From Liolophura sinensis (lineage: Eukaryota; Mollusca; Polyplacophora; Chitonida; Chitonidae), in the NCBI RefSeq assembly GCF_032854445.1, contig NW_027018284.1:1-47059 (forward strand): a stretch of DNA of 47,059 nucleotides, in the 5' to 3' direction. Of the stretch, positions 10,858-17,993 are shown one piece after another; the first letter of the stretch is position 1, and every line of letters begins with the position of its first letter. The position numbers and the translations under genes are program-made. Below the pieces are notes generated by a model that was given only the letters and a program-made list of their open reading frames with translations, was not told where the DNA came from and searched no databases.

Positions 10858-12608
10858 ATGAAAAGAATACTCTGTAGCATCAGGCAGTGATGGTTTATGC
10901 CTTACACCAGCCCATATCATATACAAGGAAGGAATTCAAGTCGAATAAAAAATTGTCAACGCTCTTGTGTTTCTTTCCTAGCATCTGATAGTGCTAATGG
11001 GACTTAAAAGACCAGCACGTACTAAATACAAGGAAAGATGTAGGAGGCAGTGGTAAAAATATAACACTGCCTGTTTATATATATGGAAAATGACACCACT
11101 CGAAAAGATTTTTAGCTTGGATTGACAGCTGAGAAAAATGTGTCTGGCAAGAATAAGCGCGGGAAATGTTTACTCTGTGTGAATTCCTCCTGTGTTTACT
11201 TCTCAAACTACTCACTGCTCAGTCCAAAACGAAAGACTAATAAAATAAACGTAAATATGGTTCCCTACGGAGAGAAGAAATATACGCAATAGCAGTTTTA
11301 GCAGAAACTTTACGCTATGCTTGAAAAAATCGTTTGCCGATTTTGATGATTGCTTCACACGCCATCCCAAGCATCTAAAAGTGCTAATAGAATTTTCAAA
11401 ACCAGCACGTACTAGATACAAAGGAAAACAGTATAGAGTAAACGACGGCTGCTGTAACTCGTTCCAGGTGAAAATAGCAAGCTCAAGAGATGTAGTAAAT
11501 ATACAACCACTAATACATGAGTAGTACAACTTTTCCTCTCCTGGCATGTGATAGTGCTAATTAAAGATTTACACCAGCACGCAGCACATACAAGGAAGGG
11601 AAGACGCCTGACTGGAAGTGAATTTAAGGCACACAACTGATGGTAAGAATACCCTCCCTAGCATCTAATAGTGCTAGTTTTTGCTTTACACCAGCCCATA
11701 TCAGATCCAAGGAAGGGATTGAAGTCAAATGAAAAATTGTCCTCAACGATGTTGTGTTTCCTTCCTAGCATCTGATAGTGCTAGTGGGACTGAAAAGACC
11801 AGCACGTACTAGATACAAGGAAGGATGTAAGAGGCAGTGGAAAAAGTATAACACTGGCTGTTTATATGTGGGGAAAATGACACCACTCGAAAAGTCATTA
11901 AGCTTGGATTGACAGTTGAGAAAAATGTGTCTGTCGAGTAGAAGCGTGGAAAATGTTTACTCTGTGTGAATTTCTGCTGTGTTTCCTTTCTTGAAATAAT
12001 CACTGGTGAGTCCAAAACAAAAGACTAATGAATGAAACGTATATATCCTCCTCTACACAAAGAAGAAATATAGGCATTGGCAGAGTTTTAGCAGTACACT
12101 TTTAGGCATGCTTCAGACAGTTGTTTGCCGATTTTGATGATTGCTCCACACGCCATCCTAAGCATCTAATAGTGCTAATATAGTTTTTAAAACCAGCACG
12201 TACTAGATACAAAGAAAGACAGCATAGACTAAATCACGACTACTGTAGCTCCTTCCAGGTGAAATTAGCGGACCTATACATGTAGTAAATATACGACAAC
12301 TATCCAAGTATGGGTGGTAGAACTTTTCCTTTCCTAGCATGTGATAGTGCTAACTGAAGATTTACACCAGCACGTAGCACATACAAGGAAGGGAAGATGC
12401 CTGACTGGAAGTGAATTCAAAGCACACAACTGATGGTGAGAATACCCTCCGTAGCATCTAATAGTGCTAGTTTTTGCTTTACACCAGCCCATGTCAGATC
12501 CAAGGAAGGGATTGAAGTCGAATGAAAAATTGTCGTCAACGATGTTGTGTTTCCTTCCTAGCATCTGATAGTGCTAGTGGGATTGAAAAGACCAGCACGT
12601 ACTAGATA
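10858..12608 (+). repeat. Satellite array, left edge (diverged units)
   Basis: Homology to the ~793-bp unit starts by about 10858 with a degraded hairpin-3 region. CAAGG unit boundaries, taken right after AGATA (AAATA at the first), lie at 11029 and 11816, with the next at 12609 where the LINE interrupts; the spacings are 787 and 793. The unit beginning at 11029 differs from interior units at many positions, including small indels (11040-11330). The unit at 11816 is already close to the interior consensus. This gradient is the expected pattern at the edge of a homogenising tandem array. Confidence 0.92.
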
Positions 12609-12626
12609 GATAGATAGATAGATAGA
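12609..12626 (-). repeat. LINE 3' tail, (TATC)n
   Basis: GATA repeats on the plus strand directly join the satellite word ACTAGATA at 12601-12608, so the boundary is ambiguous by one or more GATA units. In LINE orientation this is a (TATC)n tail, as in clades that end in short 3' repeats. Confidence 0.75.
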
Positions 12627-12628
12627 GC

Positions 12629-12634
12629 TTTATT
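12629..12634 (-). terminator. LINE polyadenylation signal AATAAA
   Basis: TTTATT on the plus strand reads AATAAA in the LINE sense, within CTGAAATAAAGCTC, a few bases before the TATC tail. The position is appropriate for 3' end formation of the element's RNA. Confidence 0.55.
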
Positions 12635-12752
12635 TCAGACTGAATTGTCCATATAAAAAAAGATAAACACACACACACAAAGAAAAAGAAAAAAAAAAAA
12701 AAAAAAAATTAATTATATACACATAACATTGGCGACATATACCGACTTCACA
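12635..12752 (-). other. LINE 3' UTR
   Basis: A short untranslated stretch between the ORF2 stop and the tail. On the plus strand it contains ACACACACAC and a long A-run (about 12692-12709), meaning TG repeats and a T-run in the LINE sense. Confidence 0.7.
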
Positions 12753-15626
12753 TCAGTATAGTAAAACTGACCACCTCTCCTGAAGCCGAGATGTTATACT
12801 GGCGTCACTATTCAGGAGTTTTATTACGATGGAATTGTCAGTAAACATAAGTCTCCGTCTGAAACAATACACTGACCTGCGCAGTACTTCACCAAAGGAC
12901 GGTACACCATTAATGCAGAACATAAAACTGGCACTACAATCGCGCCTGAAACACATTAACCATCTAAATGCATTATTGTAAGTGACCCGTAATGAGCTTA
13001 TAACCTTTTTCAGAAAAGTACACCAAAGCTGACAACAGTATATATTGCAACAAAAACTACGAAAAAGTTGTACTTTAACAAGCTGAGTACAAGAACTAAA
13101 CTTACGTATCAACATGTTGGCTCTAATACAGAGCTTTCTTTTCTGAGACAGAATGTCCGCATCATCAGACAAATTGTCAGTAATAATGTGCCCAAGGTAA
13201 GTATACGATTGGACATAAGATAACAATCTTTCATTAAGGTACAAAGGCGGGGGATTGAAATCTTTATACGTTTTAGGTTTAATAACCAAACACACAGTCT
13301 TACGGGTATTAAAAATTATGTCATGGGAAAGAACATACTCTTCACATACTTTAAAGAGAGCTTGCATTGCTTTTGCAGACGGGCAGATTATACACATATC
13401 ATCGTCGTAGATAAGGTGATTGATAAATAAACCTCCAACATTACATCCAACACAACTATCGGACAGAGCAACGTCCAGTTCATGGAGGTATAGGTTAAAC
13501 AGAGTAGGTGATAAAATCCCCCCTTGCCTAACTCCGTTTATGATACGGAAAGGGCTCGATATGGACGATCCCCATTTAATACTGGACTCTTGGGTATTAA
13601 ACCATACTTCGAGAAACTTTATAATACATGGCGGTACATTACGATCAATCAGTTTTTGCAGTAAGCACCAGTGATTTACACGATCGAAAGCCTTACTGGC
13701 ATCAAGGAAACAAACAAAAACAGGGCTGCCATTAGAGCAATAGTAGTTGATAGCTTCTTTTAACACAAAAATGCATTGATCTGTGGATCTATTAGCTTTA
13801 AAACCAAACTGAAAATCTGAGGTGGCGAAGAAGTTAAGACATTTTTCTAAAATAAGGCCTTCGATAAGTTTCGAGATAGTAGTAGCGACAGCAATAGGTC
13901 GATAATTGTCGGAGGAAGTTATATTTCCAGACTTACTCTTAATTACTGGCGAAATGTAAACATCAGTAAGTTCCTTGGGGAGACAAGAATGCGCCATAAG
14001 TGCATTAATACAGAGTGTGAGATGATGTGCAACCTCAGGACCACCATACTTTAGGTGCTCAGAGCTCAAACTGTCAGGCCCACTACATTTACCCAGTTTT
14101 AAAGTCTTAATTTTATCAGACACCTCTTCCACAGTAGTAAATCTATGGAATGGAGCATCATTACATTCAGTCAAATACTCAAGTACTTTATCCTTAGCTC
14201 TGGTATTTCTGACTGAGTTAAGAATAGATTCATATTTATCTTTCCACAGAGATGCTATGTTGGCTTCACCATGAGTGTCATCAATACTGATAGGGAGAGA
14301 CATATTCTTAGCATTGGTGTTATTCACCTCTTTCCAGAATTCCTCCGAGTTGCATTGGAAGAGAGTTTGGGCCATTTTGTCGGCTCGAATTGATGACTCA
14401 TTTTTCCTACAGGCCCTAACAGCATACTTAAATTTACGCCGAGTCATTTGCATGTAATTACAGATTTCACCACTTCGAGGGCTGCCATGCTCTTTCCAAA
14501 GAAGGAAAGCTACACGTGCATGAGCATGAAGGTCACTAACTAGATCATTCCAACCAGGAATATTGTATCGAGTAGAAGACTTATTTTTTGCAACGGTTTC
14601 ATAACCAGCTTGACGCAGAGCGGTGACAATACTGTGATAATACTGAGATAACTCTTTAGAATGTGTTTTACATTTAGGTTGCATGCAATTCAGAGCCTCA
14701 GATGGAATTGTTATAGATCTCATTTTGAGTTTAGTCACAGAAGTATACCTAGCAATATCATTTCCATTAAGATTACTCCAATCAATGAACAGGCAAGTTG
14801 GATTGGAGCTGGAAGTAGAGAGGCGGGGTAAATTTTGCCAAGAAATGTTAATAGACAGTGGTTTATGGTCAGAAGTAACAAAATCATACAACACATTAAT
14901 ATTGTTTACAGAATCACTAACATGCTGGGAACAGAGGCAGTGATCTAACCACGAGGTGGTCAGGTGGGCATCACTGACATAAGTAAACGTAGAGTGCGGG
15001 AGAAGATTTAAGTCATAATTATATAGTCCTGAGTCAGTACAGAAATCTTTCAGCTCTTTTCCAAATGAAGCATTTGGGTCTGCATTCCAGTCTCCCATGA
15101 CCACAACGTTGGGAATGTCAGATTCTTCAATAATAGACTTTATCTTAGCTAGATAATCATTAAATATGTCAATATTATCTGTACAATCCGTAGGCATGTA
15201 TATATTAATTATCAATAGTTTACTTGAGTCAGACTCTAAACGAAGGCCAAGCAGCCTATTGTCATGGAAGTCAACAATACTAGCCAAGCTTCCCAGCGAC
15301 TTTTTCCAGAGGACAGCAATACCACCAAAGGGACGCCCAGGAGTTAGAAGGGTTTCGTCAATGGACGAGACACCATAGCCACAAAAGTCATTGTGTATGG
15401 CATTCAGTAAATCATGTTCCGAGTTTCTGAGCCAAGTTTCTTGAAGAACACATACATCACTAAGGTCACATAGTTGTTTAACTTCCTGTATAGAGGTCTT
15501 AAGTGACCTACAGTTGAAAGAGGTTACAGTTAATGACATGTTGAAAGTTAAATTGAGATAAGACACAAGCAGAAATAAATAAATACCATAACTGGGACGC
15601 AAAAAAGTACATTCACTAATAGTCAT
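12753..15626 (-). CDS. LINE ORF2: apurinic-type endonuclease + reverse transcriptase
   Basis: 957 residues, uninterrupted. N-terminal endonuclease/exonuclease/phosphatase domain (about 30-262): TSFNCRSL (N38), VLQETWL (E63), VVMGDWNAD (D179, N181), SWLDHCL (D228, H229) and TSDHKPL (D253, H254) keep the family's catalytic residues. Reverse transcriptase (about 515-790): DNYRPIAV, FGFKANRSTDQ, FLDASKAFDRVNHW (D642), NGVRQGGILSPTLFNLYL and HLIYDDDMCII (740-743), where the usual YADD is YDDD with both catalytic aspartates present. The first ATG overlaps ORF1 by 11 bases; Met30 (15539), just before the domain, is an alternative start. It nicks target DNA and copies the element RNA. No RNase H domain was recognised. 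Confidence 0.93.
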   Translation of the reverse strand: MTISECTFLRPSYGIYLFLLVSYLNLTFNMSLTVTSFNCRSLKTSIQEVKQLCDLSDVCVLQETWLRNSEHDLLNAIHNDFCGYGVSSIDETLLTPGRPFGGIAVLWKKSLGSLASIVDFHDNRLLGLRLESDSSKLLIINIYMPTDCTDNIDIFNDYLAKIKSIIEESDIPNVVVMGDWNADPNASFGKELKDFCTDSGLYNYDLNLLPHSTFTYVSDAHLTTSWLDHCLCSQHVSDSVNNINVLYDFVTSDHKPLSINISWQNLPRLSTSSSNPTCLFIDWSNLNGNDIARYTSVTKLKMRSITIPSEALNCMQPKCKTHSKELSQYYHSIVTALRQAGYETVAKNKSSTRYNIPGWNDLVSDLHAHARVAFLLWKEHGSPRSGEICNYMQMTRRKFKYAVRACRKNESSIRADKMAQTLFQCNSEEFWKEVNNTNAKNMSLPISIDDTHGEANIASLWKDKYESILNSVRNTRAKDKVLEYLTECNDAPFHRFTTVEEVSDKIKTLKLGKCSGPDSLSSEHLKYGGPEVAHHLTLCINALMAHSCLPKELTDVYISPVIKSKSGNITSSDNYRPIAVATTISKLIEGLILEKCLNFFATSDFQFGFKANRSTDQCIFVLKEAINYYCSNGSPVFVCFLDASKAFDRVNHWCLLQKLIDRNVPPCIIKFLEVWFNTQESSIKWGSSISSPFRIINGVRQGGILSPTLFNLYLHELDVALSDSCVGCNVGGLFINHLIYDDDMCIICPSAKAMQALFKVCEEYVLSHDIIFNTRKTVCLVIKPKTYKDFNPPPLYLNERLLSYVQSYTYLGHIITDNLSDDADILSQKRKLCIRANMLIRKFSSCTQLVKVQLFRSFCCNIYCCQLWCTFLKKVISSLRVTYNNAFRWLMCFRRDCSASFMFCINGVPSFGEVLRRSVYCFRRRLMFTDNSIVIKLLNSDASITSRLQERWSVLLY

Positions 15627-16968
15627 TCTGTAACATCACATGGTCACGTGCATATCGCTGTGTAGAACCGTTGGTGGTGTAATGGTCACCTTCCCTAAAT
15701 CTTCGCTTGGACCATGTTGCATCCGAGTCGCGGCGGTTATAGAATTTTCGAACCAGTACTTCATCGGGCCAAAAGCTAGAACGTAATAACATATTCGAAA
15801 CTTTACCCGTTACTCGTATCCAAAACGATGCATATGTGTCATATTTAGTATCCAGCCTCTTACATTCAACGTTAACACCTGAGTTATCCTTAACAAATTG
15901 GATTACGTCATTAGAAGTGGTTGTTGGCTCCAATCTGGTAATAAAGATTTCCACAGGGGGATAGGTTCGCAAACCTCGCAATTCATGTTTTTTGTTTGGT
16001 CGGGGTTTGTTTCTAATCACTGTTGTGAAATCGTTTCCAGCATACTCCAGAGTTGTACGGCTAGGATGTGATTCTTCAGTTGATAGCACAGCAGCGTAAG
16101 ATTTATCCATTGATTGGTCTACACAGGAAGCCTCATTTGGAGCAGTGTTGTTAGTTATATCTGACAAAGGGACTGTTTTGCTTTTATTAGCAAACGGACT
16201 GTCACCAACAACATTGCACTCGTTGATGCGAGTAGACTGAGATAATTCAGTATCATCCTTAGAGGAGGCGCACTCACCGACACTGGTAATAGATTTCTCT
16301 AGGAATCGAGTTTTTCTATTTGTAGGTGGACTAGCACATTTGCTGTCCAAGCGGTCCAACTTTTTTTGAACATTGATCTGTGTTGAGTTTAGATCATCAA
16401 TTTTGCTAACAATGTCATTCATCTGGAGCTTAACTCCTGCCAATTCACGTAAGAGAGAGGAAACATCAATATGATTTGTTGACACGGGAGGTAACTTGCT
16501 CAGTTGCCGAGCCACAAAGCATGGAATATCACTGGGTTCCAATTCGTGAAGCATTTTGCATATATCCTGAAGAGAGTTCACCTTTCTGTTCGGACCTGAT
16601 CTCTTGCGAATTTTATTTGTCACAAGGTTTCCGCAGCACTTATACAAGATATCCTTTGCATTTTGAATTTCAGTATCACTATACACATCGACACATAACT
16701 TCACCAGCGTGTCAATTGGTAAGACATCCAGCTTATCCGACAAGTAGCATAGTAGCTCGTTAATTATAGGTTGGGAACGATAATCGGCCTGAACATCCAC
16801 AGAATTGGAGTCAGTATTGGAGTCATTGTCAATTTCAGCCGAACACGTAGCAGTATCAGCCATATGTAGTATATCCCGGTTATTGCAAGCTACGCGAGAA
16901 AGCCCGTAGAGAGCCTCACTGAAGATTGTATGCCATCTAAAGACTGTCACCAAGTATGGCGGCCACAA
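15616..16968 (-). CDS. LINE ORF1: nucleic-acid-binding/coiled-coil protein
   Basis: Up to 450 residues, open throughout. Met36 (16863, MADTATCSAEID) is a more typical start than the first ATG at 16968. Residues 67-160 (NELLCYLSDKLDVLPIDTLV and onward to ARQLSKLPP) form an N-terminal domain that I recognise from LINE ORF1-type proteins. Residues about 170-210 are heptad-like and probably coiled coil (LLRELAGVKLQMNDIVSKI). Residues about 337-410 (PPVEIFITRLEPTTTSNDVI, then ASFWIRV, then WPDEVLVRKFY) look like an RRM-type fold as in ORF1 proteins. No CCHC zinc knuckle was seen. The likely role is RNA binding in the retrotransposition particle. It ends QNDY-stop, overlapping the ORF2 start. Confidence 0.85.
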   Translation of the reverse strand: MWPPYLVTVFRWHTIFSEALYGLSRVACNNRDILHMADTATCSAEIDNDSNTDSNSVDVQADYRSQPIINELLCYLSDKLDVLPIDTLVKLCVDVYSDTEIQNAKDILYKCCGNLVTNKIRKRSGPNRKVNSLQDICKMLHELEPSDIPCFVARQLSKLPPVSTNHIDVSSLLRELAGVKLQMNDIVSKIDDLNSTQINVQKKLDRLDSKCASPPTNRKTRFLEKSITSVGECASSKDDTELSQSTRINECNVVGDSPFANKSKTVPLSDITNNTAPNEASCVDQSMDKSYAAVLSTEESHPSRTTLEYAGNDFTTVIRNKPRPNKKHELRGLRTYPPVEIFITRLEPTTTSNDVIQFVKDNSGVNVECKRLDTKYDTYASFWIRVTGKVSNMLLRSSFWPDEVLVRKFYNRRDSDATWSKRRFREGDHYTTNGSTQRYARDHVMLQNDY

Positions 16969-17191
16969 GTTTGTCCACTGAACTGAGATTGCTCGTCAAG
17001 ATCCACAGAAATTGATCAAACTAGAGTCATGTGATGGAATGGATGAGAAAGAGCTGATTTGCCATACCTTCATGTATGCCCACAACAAGTCTTGGCACAA
17101 AACACAACACTGATCCACAGAAAACCTTGGAATTTGACGCCACGAAGTGAAGGTAAAACCAAACAGCTGTGAGGCTCTCGAGGGATCCATC
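16969..17191 (-). other. LINE 5' untranslated region (presumed)
   Basis: 223 bp between the first ORF1 ATG and the resumed satellite. It is unrelated to the satellite unit and lies inside the interruption, so it is assigned to the LINE. Whether the 5' end is complete or truncated cannot be told from one copy. GATCCACAGAAA occurs twice here (about 16999 and 17114). Confidence 0.6.
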
Positions 17192-17528
17192 CAAGGAAGG
17201 ATGTAAGAGGCAGTGGAGAAAGTATAACATTGGCTGTTTATATGTGGGTAAAATGACACCACTCGAAATGTCATTAAGCTTGGATTGACAGTTGAGAAAA
17301 ATGTGTCTGTCGAGTAGAAGCGTGGAAAATGTTTACTCTGTGTGAATTCCTGCTGTGTTTTCTTTCTTGAAATAATCACTGGTGAGTCCAAAACAAAAGA
17401 CTAATGAATGAAACGCATATATCCTCCTCTACACAAAGAAGAAATATAGGCATTGGCAGAGTTTTAGCAGTACACTTTTAGGCATGCTTTAGACAGTTGT
17501 TTGCCGATTTTGATGATTGCTCCACACG

Positions 17529-17594
17529 CCATCCTAAGCATCTAATAGTGCTAATATAGTTTTTAAAACCAGCACGTACTAGATACAAAGAAAG
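17529..17594. repeat. Hairpin sub-repeat H4 (representative unit)
   Basis: 5' arm ATCCTAAGCATCTAATAGTG then CTAAT; loop region ATAGTTTTTAAA; 3' arm ACCAGCACGTACTAGATAC then AAAGAAAG. The ATCT/AGAT and GTGCT/AGCAC blocks pair. H4 has the weakest outer stem of the four, because AAAGAAAG replaces AAGGAAGG. Confidence 0.75.
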
Positions 17595-17703
17595 ACAGCA
17601 TAGACTAAATCACGACTACTGTAGCTCCTTCCAGGTGAAATTAGCGGACCTATACATGTAGTAAATATACAACAACTATCCAAGTATGGGTGGTAGAACT
17701 TTT

Positions 17704-17768
17704 CCTTTCCTAGCATGTGATAGTGCTAATTGAAGATTTACACCAGCACGTAGCACATACAAGGAAGG
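17704..17768. repeat. Hairpin sub-repeat H2 (representative unit)
   Basis: 5' arm CCTTTCCTAGCATGTGATAG then TGCTAAT; 3' arm ACCAGCACGTAGCACATAC then AAGGAAGG. Where H1 has ATCT pairing with AGAT, H2 has ATGTG pairing with CACAT. The C-G pair of H1 is thus a G-C pair here, a compensatory double change. Confidence 0.82.
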
Positions 17769-17820
17769 GAAGACGCCTGACTGGAAGTGAATTCCAGGCA
17801 CACAACTGATGGTAAGAATA

Positions 17821-17886
17821 CTCTCCCTAGCATCTAATAGTGCTAGTTTTTGCTTTACACCAGCCCATATCAGATCCAAGGAAGGG
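17821..17886. repeat. Hairpin sub-repeat H3 (representative unit)
   Basis: 5' arm CTCTCCCTAGCATCTAATAG then TGCTAGT; 3' arm ACCAGCCCATATCAGATCC then AAGGAAGGG. ATCT pairs with AGAT and AATA with TATC apart from one mismatch; the loop is about 11 bases (TTTTGCTTTAC region). Confidence 0.78.
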
Positions 17887-17928
17887 ATTGAAGTCGAATG
17901 AAAAATTGTCGTCAACGATGTTGTGTTT

Positions 17929-17993
17929 CCTTCCTAGCATCTGATAGTGCTAGTGGGAATGAAAAGACCAGCACGTACTAGATACAAGGAAGG
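17929..17993. repeat. Hairpin sub-repeat H1 (representative unit)
   Basis: 5' arm CCTTCCTAGCATCTGATAG then TGCTAGT (17929-17954); loop GGGAATGAAAAG; 3' arm ACCAGCACGTACTAGATAC then AAGGAAGG (17967-17993). By hand: 21 Watson-Crick pairs, one G-T pair, four mismatches and one bulge. The outer seven pairs (CCTTCCT/AGGAAGG) are perfect. Confidence 0.85.

Larger units (their letters stand above)
12609..17191 (-). mobile_element. Non-LTR (LINE) retrotransposon, L2/CR1-like, full coding capacity
   Basis: About 4.58 kb, read on the minus strand: 5' region (17191-16969), ORF1, ORF2 with an N-terminal endonuclease and a reverse transcriptase, a 3' UTR, an AATAAA signal and a (TATC)n tail. It interrupts a satellite unit exactly between AGATA (ending 12608) and CAAGG (17192). 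Compared with neighbouring units no satellite base is obviously lost or duplicated, so there is no target-site duplication longer than the ambiguous GATA repeat. Endonuclease-RT order, two ORFs and a short-repeat tail rather than poly(A) suggest the L2/CR1/Rex1 assemblage. The exact clade needs a tree. Confidence 0.9.
17192..17984 (+). repeat. Representative satellite unit (793 bp)
   Basis: Landmarks in order: ATGTAAGAGGCAGTGG; ATGACACCACTCGAAA; AAGCTTGGATTGACAG; TGAATTCCTGCTGTG; GACTAATGAATGAAACG; TCCTCCTCTACACAAAG; GCCGATTTTGATGATTGCTC; hairpins H4, H2, H3 and H1 (separate entries); then the next unit. The first ~335 bp lack the hairpin motif and the last ~460 bp hold all four. Hairpin starts are 175, 117 and 108 bp apart, and the spacers after H2 and H3 are alike (GGAAGTGAATTC versus TGAAGTCGAATG). 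The unit therefore seems to have grown from a ~110-117 bp sub-repeat. Confidence 0.9.

Noticed and set aside
13420-16763. Plus-strand open frames of 60-95 codons inside the LINE
   Set aside because: They are antisense shadows of ORF1 and ORF2, which have clear domain content on the minus strand.
16996-17391. 131-codon minus-strand open frame
   Set aside because: It spans the junction between satellite and LINE 5' region, so it is a chance fusion created by the insertion.
17385-17425. Hammerhead-ribozyme-like string CTAATGAATGAAACG in each satellite unit
   Set aside because: The invariant CTGATGA is CTAATGA and there is no room for stem II before GAAA, so the catalytic core is not met.
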